Assembly: GCA_021292105.1 (NCBI GenBank)
Contig: CM037868.1
Location: 23,625,908-23,689,907 of the forward strand
Origin: Anadara kagoshimensis
Taxonomy: Eukaryota; Mollusca; Bivalvia; Arcoida; Arcidae
DNA length: 64,000 nucleotides
Direction of reading: 5' to 3'
Under the pieces are notes generated by a model, which saw nothing but the letters and a program-made list of their open reading frames with translations, did not search any database and was not told the origin of the DNA. The stretch's first letter is position 1. The number at the start of each line of letters is the position of its first letter. Position numbers and translations under genes: made by a program. Positions 11,238 to 22,436 of the stretch are shown here, one piece after another.

Positions 11238-11432
11238 TAAAAACAGATCAGAACATGGAATTCTTGGAGGAGACAAACAACAAGGAACATCCCTATAATA
11301 AAAAGAATATTTCAAATCGAAATGATTTGAAAACATCAGCGTGGAGAAACCAACCAAATGTCGTGGGGAAAACAACCAAAATGTGTGACAATACTAAACC
11401 TCCAAAGTCTTCGCAGTCGAAAGTGTTTCCAG
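11238..11432 (+). CDS. Gene A linker exon, Lys/Asn-rich
   Basis: A 195-bp phase 1-1 exon with acceptor ttatatattgtag and donor gtactc. It codes a polar stretch (MEFLEETNNKEHPYNKKN, KTSAWRNQPNVVGKTTKM, NTKPPKSSQSKVFP). It looks disordered. The junction to either final exon (13350 or 13846) is in frame. Confidence 0.5.
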
Positions 11433-11584
11433 GTACTCCTTCCTTGTCATTTTAATTTACTTTTATATACATATACGTTATGGATCAACTTTTTAAATTA
11501 TATTGGATTCTTAAACTTCATAAAAATCTATACAAGTAAAGATATATAGCAGGTTTATGTTAATGTACTACTTAATCATTATTA

Positions 11585-12600
11585 ATAACGCCAACACAAA
11601 TTGTGATAGTCGTCAAAGGTGGACTTTAGTCCTGTTTAGATAAAGACTATTCTACATCTGGTATCCACCAAATGCGGAGTCTTAAAAATTCTTAAGTGTT
11701 GCTTGAGGGTCTTTCTTCTAATACTTTATCGCGTGTAATAGTATAAAACATTTTTCTACATTTTACACCATATACCGCATTCTAAATAGAAAGAATGTCT
11801 TAAAAAATCATCTACTAGTCACTTTTTATAAAAACAGTAAGCCAAGATACGAATATCTAGTGTTTACCGGGGAATTTGATTATTTTAACAAACATCATAC
11901 GGATTCTAAAAAAATATACTGAAGATACCGTCAACAAAATTTTGATAGACAACATAATTGTTGTGTTTGTTGTAATTTTCCAGCAAACAATCGGTATATC
12001 AATGGGTACAAATTGTGCATCATAGCTTGCTGATTGTTTCTTTATTCTTATGAAACAGAATTCATGCAGACCCTTACTAATTATGGAGAGAAAACTTTCG
12101 CCAAATCATTCCACTTGACATACAGATATATAAATCACGTTCTGTCTCTTAACAATGTGAATGTCATCTATCCTAGTGAGTTTGAGATAAAAGATACAAC
12201 TCATTTCTCAAGTTTTGCTTCTTATTTAGATTTGTACCTCAATTATGACGCAAACGAAAAGGCTGTATGACAAACGTGTTAAATTTTTTTTTGCCTTTGT
12301 CAACTTCGCCTTTACCTGTTTCTCCTGGTTATGATATACATGTATTTGTATCCCAATTAATACGCTTTAATAGAGCTTGTTTCTACTACAGGAATTTTAT
12401 ACAACGAAGCAAGCTCCTATCAATTAAATTGTCGACGAACGGATATTGCAGGCCTTGGCTTTCCAAGGACCTCAAAATGTTTTATGGGTGTTATCACAAT
12501 ATGGTTGCTAAGTATGATGTCTCTGTATTTAAAATCGCTTTACTCTGCTGGAAAGAAAGGAACAACGCTAATATTCAAAAATTTGAATGACACAGTTAAA
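11585..12600 (+). mobile_element. Penelope-like retroelement, decayed copy
   Basis: This is a strongly drifted relative of the 5.6-6.7 kb RT. It has the same order of blocks: the 'tctacatctggtatccacc' lead, the region around caaacaatcggtat, and the 'tatcctagtgagtttgagataaaaga' block. It is clearly broken, with many lesions, and older than the first copy. It lies in sense orientation in the last intron of gene A. Confidence 0.65.
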
Positions 12601-12694
12601 ATCAATTAATCATTTATTTACATTGTTGCTAACAATCCTAATTTCGATCTAATCCATACATTATAACTCCTTTAATACACCAAAACGTATTTTG

Positions 12695-13055
12695 GATGGG
12701 TGTTTACAATGGTAAAAAAATTGACAAAATGGCGGTGTCTTTCGTGTGACGTAATAATGACGGAAGAATTTATTCTTAGCGTAGGTTAGCAAGGGGTACA
12801 ATGAAGGGTAACTCAAAGGCCGAATTGAGTTTAAAAGTTTAAATCTATGTTAATTTTTTTCAAAAGTTTGAAAATCAAGAAAGATACTTGATTTTGTTAC
12901 TTTATTAAATCAATTTTGGTCATCCCAGTTACGCAAAAATCAATCCGATCTTGAGCTGCACTAGCCTACGTAAATAGTCAACTCTTTCGTCATGACTACG
13001 TAACATAAAGAACCCCGCCATTTCGTAAAAAATTACTATTGTAAACACCCATCCA
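12695..13055. mobile_element. MITE-like DNA element with ~90-bp terminal inverted repeats
   Basis: The left end (ggatgggtgtttacaatggt, then aaaatggcggtgtctttcg) and the right end (ccccgccatttcg, then attgtaaacacccatcc) are reverse complements over roughly 90 bp. The inverted repeat reaches the inner 'gcgtaggttag'/'ctagcctacgta' segment. There is no coding capacity. Total length is about 360 bp. It is a non-autonomous DNA transposon of undetermined superfamily. Confidence 0.8.
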
Positions 13056-13349
13056 GGTTATATCTTATAGCATAAAAATGATATACGAAGCAGCGATGAA
13101 GCCGAAACAGGAATTTTTAGTAACGACTCGACTCGCGTAAGTAAAAGAATCATTGATTTGTACCCGTCATATTGAAATTTATAGATTATTTTGCGATCTT
13201 GCTTTCTCCGAAAGAGGCTAAATAAATAGTAGGTATATTTCACGTTACCCAGTTCCATGTTTCTTTCATCCCTAACATTGATTGGTCCGTTTGTTTGATT
13301 ACATTTATTTTATATGCTTTGCATCTAATGTAAATATTATTTGTTTCAG

Positions 13350-13414
13350 GTGGAAAAAATGGTGATGAAATTATAACCCCGGCAAAAAATAAAGGATTTT
13401 GCAATATTAGTTGA
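13350..13414 (+). CDS. Gene A terminal exon, copy 1
   Basis: Acceptor ttatttgtttcag leads into GKNGDEIITPAKNKGF and a few more residues, then TGA at 13412. It begins in phase 1, matching the donor at 11432. An AATAAA lies at 13507-13512 in the presumed 3' UTR. A near copy lies 496 bp downstream (13846), together with its UTR. Copy 1 changes the tail after the KNKGF shared by both. Which one is used cannot be told from sequence. Confidence 0.5.
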
Positions 13415-13845
13415 AGGTCGCAATATGGTGAAATAGAGTTGAGAATGAATCCGTCCACAGAACAACAGTATATATTTTATATTTTGAACGCTGGAAAATG
13501 TATATAAATAAAAAACAAATATTATTTTTGCTAATAAGGTCTACTTTTCTGTTTTATCTGTAATAATGTCATTTTTTAAATGTCCTTATTTTGTACGTGT
13601 TGATGTTTTTGCTATTTTACTGCATTTCATTATTTAATATTTGTGTTAATCTACATGTTTCACACGTGAATACATATTACAAGTTAAACCTGGACATGTT
13701 GGTATGTTTGTTTTTAATTGGTCATTTTTTACTATTTCTTACAGTATTGTTTTGGTGGTTCGATGTGACATATTGATTAATGTGTCTGTTTTTGATTATG
13801 TTTATTTTATATGCATTGTATTTAAAAATCTATTGTTTGTTACAG

Positions 13846-13916
13846 ACGGAATAAATGGTGATGAAATTATAACTCGGCTAAAAAATAAAGGATTTTCATT
13901 ATTAGTTAAAAGATGA
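13846..13916 (+). CDS. Gene A terminal exon, copy 2
   Basis: Acceptor attgtttgttacag leads into GINGDEIITRLKNKGFSLLV, then KR and TGA at 13914-13916. It starts in phase 1. The helix-like reading EIITRLKNKGFSLLVKR is more regular than in copy 1 (where RL is PA), so this may be the original or favoured end. The following 3' UTR (aatccgtcca..., tatataaat..., ttttctgttttatctgta) matches that after copy 1. The upstream intron end matches as well. Confidence 0.5.
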
Positions 13917-14145
13917 GTTAAAGTGAAAATCATATGAATCCGTCCAAGAACTCCAGTATATATTTTAAAATTTAGAACAGTGGAAACTGTATATAAATAT
14001 AAAAACAAATATTATTTTTACTAATATTTTCTAATTTTTTTTTCTGTTTTATCTGTATATTTGTCATTTTTAAATGTCCTAATTTTGTACTTAGTAGTGT
14101 GTTGATATTTTTACTATTTTACTGCATTTATATATATATACATAT

Positions 14146-16080
14146 GTATATTAATCTACATATCTACACAGTATTTTGTTAATTCACTATTATTGTACAA
14201 ACTATGATACATGTATCTTGTAAAATTATTATTGCTATTTTAAAATCAGGTATATACTTTATTTATGGAAAAAATTTCGATATTATTCATTATTTGCTGA
14301 AAGGATTGCATAGAGCGATCTCAATGACAAGCAGGTTTATTACTTTTACTTTGTGGTTACAGAATGTTATATGTGGTATATTGGTGGAGTCTTTACGAAC
14401 CCCAACGCTGATAATAGCATCGTTTTTACAACCCCGTTATGGTATACACAGCCCACATAAAGACTATTTTTCGGCTGTGTAAGGCTTCTTTTAACTAGAG
14501 TAGGATCTTACAAATAATATTAGTTTTTAAAAACAATACTAAAACCCTAAAAATGACTCTCTTGCCAAATTCGAAATTTGCTAATGGTGTATAAATTGTT
14601 GATGAAATACATATTTATATTACAAAACGTGTCTTCTGTTGAGTTTTTGTATTTTGACTATTAATACTTACTAAAACGTGTATTTCATCAAATTTCGCAA
14701 AAATGTTGTCGGGATATATTAAAATTAAAAAGTTTGGTGTTTGAATTAAACAAAATACATTTCAATTTAAAACTATACATTTTAATAAAAAAAATAAACA
14801 TTTCGATTAAAAATATACATTTCGATTACAAAAATGCATTTCAATAAAAATTAAACCATTTTAAATTAAACTTCAGGTAAGGATAATTTTTGGTATTTTA
14901 GAATTTATTACTGTAGGACAAAGAAGCATAAATTATCCGTACCTGAGTATCATTTGGGATGTTTATACCATAACCGGGTGGGTGGGTTAAGTACGCTAAA
15001 ATCGCAAATTTGGTTCATATCACTCTCATGTTCATAATTATATAGTGTTGAATGAAGACATGTTGTTTCGGTTTACACAGAAAATATCAACAGGAATATA
15101 AACATTTTAATGTACCCTTTTACTTAATATGACTATAGACATAGATCTTATAGATCTTAAGATGATATTAATTGTTACTAAGGAAGTTTGAGGTGAGATG
15201 TTTCTGTGATATGATTGATACAAAGAAATGGGTTACTCGACACTTGACTAGAACATTTTACCTGAACTTAAAATTGGTGTTGAATCGTTTTCATGTAAAT
15301 AAATTGGTTTGTTTGTTCTTAAATTTTATATTTCAATGGCGATATCGTATTTTTCTTGATTCATATAGATATTCGTTAGTCTGATATTAAACAAATCCAT
15401 TGTCCTGGTGCCAATAATTTTTTGCCTTTTTACTTGTATTTTTGAACTTCACTCACATCATACAAAATGTTGTCTGTATTGTGTATCATAAACAACACAC
15501 TAAATATTTTTTATTTGTTTTTATTTATTCAGTTATTAATTTATTTATAATTTTTTTTATTTATTACCAGTATTTGCGAAACGAAAGGTATTTACTTAAA
15601 AAATAATTGTTTTTCCTCAGTACTTTTAGAATAACAGTCCTAACCTAACCTAGAAAATGTTTTGATGAAAGAAGTGTAAATTGCATTTGATGAAAAACAT
15701 AAATGTACATGCTGTCATGTGCTACTTGCAACTTTTGATAAAATAAATTATAATGCATGCAAAAGTAGAACATGGCAGTTTACTACTTTTGAATGCCTTA
15801 TTTCATAAAAAATCGAATGTTGCACATGACAAGACAAAAAACTTTGACCTGTAATCAGGATTATTCATATGGACGGTCCCACTATACTTTTGTAGTGTAA
15901 GGGTTTGCATTTTATGCATCAACGGTGCACGTTTCCATAATGTAAACGATAAAAAAACCTGCCACCTACTATAAATAGTTTTCCTGACCCATGATAAATA
16001 GTTAGATTAAAGGTCAAGCGGACAGATCAGTGTTGTTTACCTATATGCGTTTATATATTTGACTGTGATATAACATGTGA
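14146..16080. other. Intergenic, no gene seen
   Basis: AT-rich DNA after gene A. At 14755-14860 an approximately 20-25 bp A-rich motif (acatttcgattaaaaatat-like) is loosely repeated. Short ORFs at 14204-14482 and 15172-15384 show no recognisable protein features. Confidence 0.4.
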
Positions 16081-16086
16081 GCAGGT

Positions 16087-16318
16087 TCTGGTTTCACAAT
16101 CATTTCTTAGCTAAGATTTTCCTTAACTTAAATCTTGCAAAATTTCAAATTTGTATAATTTTCAGGAATTTTAAGGTTGTAATTTTAAGATAATTTCTAG
16201 ATTTAAACATTTGCATTAAGTTTGAACAAAAATATTCATCAGTAGTTCCAAAAAGAGATAACCAAAATTTGCTTGATTTTAGCTAAGAAAAATCTTAGCT
16301 AAGGAATGATTGTGGCAC
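16087..16318. mobile_element. MITE-like element with ~40-bp inverted ends
   Basis: The left end ggtttcacaatcatttctta (followed by gctaagattttcc) and the right end agctaaggaatgattgtggc are reverse complements, with the repeated core 'cttagctaagattttt'. Length is about 230 bp with no coding capacity. A diverged relative of one end occurs at 58452-58560. Confidence 0.75.
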
Positions 16319-17244
16319 CGAGGCCAGTGCGTACTGTAAATTTGTTTATTTTGACAATTTTCTAATTTTTCCTTATTCTGTGTTTTGTTTTAAAATACCA
16401 CTTCAGTACAAATGGGATGAAAAGTTCTAGTGGTTTGTTTGACTTAGACCCCTATACGTCCTTTAATTTAGATTTGAATAAAACTGTTAGTTCTCTTTTT
16501 TGTATTAATGTACTTAAAGTGAAAGTATATCTTAATTAAATATTCACTTTGATTATATCGGCAAGTAGCATTCTCTCGCAAATAAAACACAATTTTAATT
16601 GCATGCATATTATCGTAATTTTTCAAATGACAACGACTTCCATTTTTTAGTAAAATTATTTTTATACTTTCATCCTGTACATAAACAGGTTTCAATATTT
16701 ATATAGATTGTTTGGGGCGTCTGATGCATTACGAATGCTAAAGTGATAAAAATGAAGGTGTTACGAATGACACTGAGACCGTAATGACGGCATTTTTGTC
16801 CTGGGTTCCACCGAATTTGTTGATTTCGTCGCGCCAAGGATAATTAATTTGGGATCGAAGAAGCAGTGGATTTTGACAGAAGGGCAGATTAATGGGGATA
16901 CTTCTTAATAATAGTAAAATTTCAGTAACTGTAAATTGTTAATTCAGCTCTAATACGTTTATTTATATAACAGGTAATACACTTAGTTTTGATCTACATG
17001 TTCACTTAGATAATGCGGGAAATCATTGTCCTCGATACATTTTTTCATACAATTTTGATTGACTTTTCGTTATTGCAATTTTGCCCTTTGATGAACTTCA
17101 ATAGAATGTTTCTGTCACACATAATTTTAGTCGTTTTCTGAGGTACACTATTGACATATAAAATGTGTTTATAGTAAGTCTGTCATATTAATCAATTAAT
17201 TAATCAATAACGTCCAATATAGATTACTACATCCGAAAAAAAAT

Positions 17245-17430
17245 ACAATCCAACCTGCCTTTAAGGCCACCTCTATAAAAGGGCCGCCTGCTTATAAAGG
17301 CCAGTAGAATTGTATCCCAACTGTTCGTTGTTCATATTATTTGAACTTGTAAATAAAGGCCACCTGTTCATAAAGGTCACTTTTACTGTTTTTTTTGGGT
17401 GGCCTTTATAGACAGGTTTGACTGTATGTT
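17245..17430. mobile_element. 'AAAGGCCACC' palindromic element, copy 1
   Basis: The ends 'caacctgcctttaaggccac' and 'ggtggcctttatagacagg'/'ttgactgta' are inverted, and internal 'ataaaggccacctg' units repeat. Relatives lie at 29565-29740 and 57875-58010. It is non-coding, of MITE type. Confidence 0.7.
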
Positions 17431-18004
17431 TACAGTACAATATATATCTTAACATTCCATTTAATCATGTGAGTGAAAAAATAAAACTTTTAGTATTAAT
17501 GGGTTATTTAGTTATTTTTGTATCAAGGAGGTATTTGGCGCCTTATATTATTAGCATTTGTCAGTTGATCCGAGACTTCGCCGGCTTAAAGATTGAATGA
17601 CCTGAGTCGGGTTTGTTTTTATCCCCTTGGGACAGATCTTTGAAAAATTTTGCACCAGAGTAGCTCTTTTTGCGTTTGAATTGTATCAAAGAAGATAATT
17701 ATTTCTCAAAAAATATGTTGTTCGCCAAACATTACGTACGATAGATCTAATGTTTGCTTCTTAAAAGTAAATATTCAAAAAATATTTTTGACAAAACGCG
17801 TCAAAATGTTTCATAGTTGAAAGACGAATCATAAGCTATTCGTGTATGTAAGTGGACCTGGAGCCACTTTTAGGTTGGACAAACTCTATGCTATATGATT
17901 GGCATAACTTCTGGCATTAACCTGGTTTCATTTAATGGTATGATCTTAATTGACATGACATACCAAGTCAAAAGATCAACTTATCAACTATGTCACTGTT
18001 ATAA

Positions 18005-18565
18005 TATATATCAAAACAAACATACCAGGTCAAAATCCCATTCCAAAAAGCAAAGTAAAAACTATAAACCTTGTAATCAATCAAAAACAAACATACTAAT
18101 CCATGTCCGAATCACAATCCAGAAGCAAAGTAAAAACTTTGGAACTGACAAGGTTAGACACGTGAACTTCCACCAGGATAGTGAGGCCGGGTGGTCCGGA
18201 AGGGTAAGCACCTCCTGTTTAGCTAGCTACACCCGCCACGTGTTAATTCAAAATTGTGTGAAAGGAACATGGAACTATGAGACGTCAAATATATCCAGGG
18301 CAATCCTGGACACAAAAACATCAAGCTTATAAACAATACTGTGATGGCGGCCATAAAACTTTTTGAGGGCCTTGATAAGCCTAAGCTTGCAATATCCCTG
18401 AAGTTAAACATTTGAACGTCCACAAAACTATGTAACTGTATATATATCAAAACAAACATACCAGGTCAAAATCCCATTCCAAAAAGCAAAGTAAAAACTT
18501 TGAAGCCTTGTAAATTAAGTTAAACATTTGAACTTCCACAAGGGAAGTGAGACAGGATGATTTGG
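18005..18565 (-). mobile_element. Cluster of Penelope-like 3'-end fragments
   Basis: Three pieces of the PLE tail lie head to tail on the minus strand: a partial tail at about 18005-18080, a longer piece at 18080-18400 that reaches into the last RT codons (region reading gccctcaaaaag on the minus strand), and another partial tail at 18430-18560. Repeated targeting of the same place, or local duplication, could explain it. Confidence 0.65.
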
Positions 18566-18950
18566 AATAATACTAGTATATTATTAATAAACCATATAAC
18601 AACGTGTTATCTTGAGGGGGAAAATGTCGGCTTGAGATGTAATGGATTTTAAGAGCAGTAATACGCTGCTCGATACACCGCACATACAAAAAAGGTTGTT
18701 TCATCTTTAAAAATTCAGTAATGTTTCTATGAGGATTTCAAAATGGTTGTTTATTATTCATAGGACAATATGCAATCAATGGCAAGTTATCCCAATCATT
18801 GGCCTAGCTTCTATTAAGCCATATAGGCAAAGCTCTATAATAATTTCAAAACACACATCGAAAAAAGTTTTAAAATCCCCTTATATTATTATTTTGGAAA
18901 ACGAAAGGAACAAATTTTTCATTGTAGACTTAGACTAGAATGCAGCTCAC

Positions 18951-20228
18951 TTAAGATAGTTCCATACCATGGTGACGTCGTCGTTTTGTGCGTACGGTCA
19001 AAATGTCTGATGTGACGTCTTTTTTATCTATGACGTCACGAATGTGAGTTCTTCGGCGCCTACAAAATTATGGCGGGAACGTTGTTATCCTATCGTTCAG
19101 TAGAATAATTTTCTGCATTCACAAAAGATTAGAATTCACAATGTCAATTCTGTGCAGTGCACAGAAAATGTATATTGTTCATAACGGAAATAAGTTTGAT
19201 CTACACTGTTAATAGTACTATTCTAAATAATTGAAAGATTTGAGTACATTGTTTAAATTTTAAAGACGGTATTGTACTGAAATGCCGCTTTATGTTTGTT
19301 TTGGGTGGTGGTTTTAAATCAAATAGTAGGACACAAACTGAAGATTCTTCAATAACCATACTGTATGATAATTTTCTCGGTGTCAAATTTTAGCAGTTTG
19401 ACTATGTTCTTGTATTTGCGTTTCATTCAGCGGCCTAGAATCAAGAACGCTTCATCAATGTATACATACGAATCGCCTTTTCACTTTAACTGATCTTTGT
19501 TGGGTAACGGTTGGTATGGGTTTTTCTATGGGTGACAGACCATATGATATTTAAATTGGTTTTGTTTTTCACAACCAAATAGCTCACATTCAGTGTTTTT
19601 GTTTATTTGTTAATATCAAACGGAAAAAATGAGTTCATAATAGTATCCTAGGACATTCTTGGTAACTTCTTACGTAAGGAATGAGGCTTTTTTTCTTGTT
19701 TCAGGATTTTGATGCAATTTTGTGAAAAAAGTAGCTTGACGACCCCCTATTTTTTGTTTTCGAAAATTAAACTTATATATTTATGTGCAACATATGTGAA
19801 AATCAGGGGTCGTATTCGACTTAGTTTTTAAACATTTATAATTTAACAAAAGGGTGTTACTTTTAGTTTTCCGGAAATTTAATGTTCTCTATTGATAGGT
19901 GGCGCTGTAGAAAAATATCACGTGACCGGAAGTAAAATTCCATTGATCCAAAAAATCTTCATGACATAATGGCCAATTTAAATGCAAGAGACTTTTGGTT
20001 TCTAAGCATGACAAAAAATTATTAAAGCTTATTTGTTGATAACAGTAGTTATACTTTGATCATTTATGTCGTGAAAATGACCACCAAGTGGCGCTTCAGA
20101 ACTTTTTAAGCAAGTCGAATACCTGCCCTGAAATTTTGGCATGTTAAATGGATGTGTATGCCCATGTACAACATATCAAAAATTCAATATGTGTTTTCAG
20201 GCGATTTGTAAAGTATGGAACTACCTTA
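18951..20228. mobile_element. Non-autonomous DNA element with TTAA ends (~1.28 kb)
   Basis: The left end is ttaagatagttccatac and the right end is gtatggaactaccttaa, inverted with one mismatch. If TTAA is the duplicated target, the element would be of piggyBac type. If not, TTAA is just part of the inverted repeat. No transposase frame is present; the interior is AT-rich and non-coding. Confidence 0.65.
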
Positions 20229-20975
20229 ATAAACATTTGTATCAAATAATTTAATTGATAGTCCTCTATGTCAATGTTGTCAAATCGAATCTGTCAAACA
20301 TTTTTTCTATTATGTCTCCTATATGATGAAATTCGAAAGGAATCCATAGATAATCTGACTGTCAACACAACTGTAAAATTATTGTTATTTGGTGACTCTG
20401 AGAACTTAACTACTGAACAAAATGAAGAAATTTTTAATACAGTTCAAAAATATATCTATTTAACAAAAAGGTTCTAATATACTTCGCCACACCAAAGGCG
20501 TAGTTTATATATAATTATATATATATATGTATTTGTATTTATTGTACTTAGTCTTACGTTAGTAGTTATATCATAACATGTTTTTGATGGGCACCACTTT
20601 CTCTTTTTTCATTATTAGTTTGTTAGTAATTTAATAATTAATCTATATGTACTTATAACTTTTGTATTTTTCCTAGTTATGGCCATAATATTCTGAACTA
20701 CTGTAGAACAATCTTTATTTTTTCACTGTTAACCAAAAGTGCAAATCGCAAAATACATGTAGTGTCTTATTGATTAGGTTTCGGGTTGACAGTTGACAAT
20801 AAAGATTGTTTTACATTATGTTAAACAGTTGTTTTGGGTTTAAATGAGCTAGCGTTTGATAGTGAATCAAGTTTAAAGTTTGTTATGAATTATATTATTT
20901 AAATTTAATGATGAATAAATATTGTACAAACTAGTCATAATTGCACTTAATTCGTCTCTCATTACTTTCTGAGCT

Positions 20976-20976
<1 letters not shown>

Positions 20977-21006
<30 letters not shown>

Positions 21007-21010
21007 TTTG
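20977..21010. repeat. (TTTA)n microsatellite
   Basis: About eight TTTA units immediately downstream of the SLC17-like gene's stop codon. On the gene's strand it supplies several AATAAA hexamers, so it may serve as its poly(A) signal region. Confidence 0.8.
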
Positions 21011-21025
21011 TTGTATACCTTTTAA

Positions 21026-21292
21026 TTACAAATGCGTGACAATACTATCTGTTAAATTATTTTCATATGCACCATCACTTGTATGCTGAATTCCATTTTC
21101 GTCAGCATAAGTAGATGAAGTATTTGGTATTGAAGCATTTTTATCAATATCTGATACGTATCTCTTCTTTCTTATTGTGTCTCTGGACCACTCTTCTAAT
21201 TCACCACTAGCGAATAATCCAAACATCAACGATCCAAATACACCAAAACCAGCACACACGAAAAATACCTTCCTCCATTCTTCTTGTGTTCC
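21026..21292 (-). CDS. Gene B last coding exon, SLC17-type transporter
   Basis: Acceptor gattgtag (minus strand) leads into GTQEEWRKVFFVCAGFGVF, the conserved 'T.EEW..VF' start of the last transmembrane region in SLC17 transporters, then GSLMFGLFASGELEEWS, where 'F.SGE...W' is a family hallmark. A roughly 50-residue polar cytosolic tail follows, rich in Asp/Asn/Thr, ending SIVTHL before TAA. The final T-H-L fits a class I PDZ ligand (S/T-x-hydrophobic), though that is only a short motif. It starts in phase 0, matching the exon at 23447. Confidence 0.85.
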   Translation of the reverse strand, partial: GTQEEWRKVFFVCAGFGVFGSLMFGLFASGELEEWSRDTIRKKRYVSDIDKNASIPNTSSTYADENGIQHTSDGAYENNLTDSIVTHL

Positions 21293-21367
21293 CTACAATC
21301 AATAACAAGGAAAACAAATATTGAAATCCACTGATATTTGTTTTACATATCTCAATTTAGATTTTAC

Positions 21368-21720
21368 AAGTGGCGGGTGTAGCTAGCCGAACAGGGGATC
21401 ATTACTAATCACTTCACCGGTGAATTTTTTTTCTATATTTGACGTCCCAAAGTTCCATGTTCCTTTCAACCAATTTTGATTACACACGTGGCGGATGTTG
21501 CTAGCTAAACAGGTGGTGTTTACCCTTCCGGAGCACCAGAACTAACTACCTGGTGGAAGTTCTCGTGTCTAACCGGACTTGTCAGTTCCAAAGTTTATAC
21601 TTTGCTTCTGGATTGTGATTCGGACATGGATTAGTATGTTTATTTTTACGTTGCTCCTGGATTGTGATTCGGACATGGATTAGGATGTCTGTTTTTCTTT
21701 ACTTGTGGATTGTGACCTTT
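21368..21720 (+). mobile_element. Penelope-like 3'-tail fragments (two in tandem)
   Basis: A short tail piece (ggcgggtgtagctagc) at 21370 is followed by a fuller tail at 21430-21720 that ends with a repeated 'ggattgtgattcggacatgg' unit at 21610 and 21660. It lies in the last intron of gene B, antisense to it. Confidence 0.7.
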
Positions 21721-21939
21721 TTGCAAATAGAAAGTAAAATGTACTTTCGAAGAATGAGTTAACAATGTTTATTTCAATCTTTTTTATCCAAGTCTTGTTA
21801 GAATTGAAATGATCAACAATTACCCATGGTATATCGTGAAATAATACGGGCAGTCGTTAACATGCGACATTTACCTGTGGTATATTGTCGAATAATACAC
21901 GGGCCGGAGTTCATATGCGGATATATCACTCGTTAGCAA

Positions 21940-22175
21940 CGAAGCAAATTAAGTTTAACACCTGAACTTCAAACAGGTTAGTGAGGCCGGGTGCTCGGGA
22001 AGGGTCAGTAGCTTCTGTTTAGCTACCTACAACGATGCCGTGTGTTATCAAAACTGGGATGAAAGAACGTGGAAGTATGGACCTCAAATATATCCAGAGT
22101 ATACGTAATTTTGGATACAGAGACTACTTCATACTTATCAACAATATTGTGATGACGACCATAAATATGTACATT
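21940..22175 (-). mobile_element. Penelope-like 3'-end fragment
   Basis: Tail landmarks (cctgaacttcaaacagg, gtgaggccgggtgctc, cttctgtttagcta) are followed by a piece of the RT end. It is drifted and lies in a gene B intron. The ORF at 22035-22247 is a by-product. Confidence 0.6.
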
Positions 22176-22436
22176 GTGAACTCTTTCTTCGGAAGTACAT
22201 TTTACTTTCTATTTACAAAAACGTCATTGAAACAATTCGGCTGTTGAATTTACCTCCATTGAAATAAATGACCTTATGAATGAAAATTACGTCACAACCA
22301 TTGTCCGCGACACATCGCATAACGTCATATCATAAGCAATGGATTACGTCATTAAAACGGAACATCGATGGTTATATCGTTTGTTATACCATGACTGTCT
22401 CTTTACATATTTCATATGAAGGGTAACGCAGGTGAT

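Larger units (their letters stand above)
13200..14145 (+). repeat. Tandem duplication of gene A 3' end
   Basis: About 13290-13650 and 13790-14140 share acceptor region, final exon and 3' UTR in the same order, offset by about 495 bp. Shared UTR strings include gtatataaata, aacaaatattattttt, ttctgttttatctgta and tatttttactattttactg. It is old enough to have point and length differences. Confidence 0.75.
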
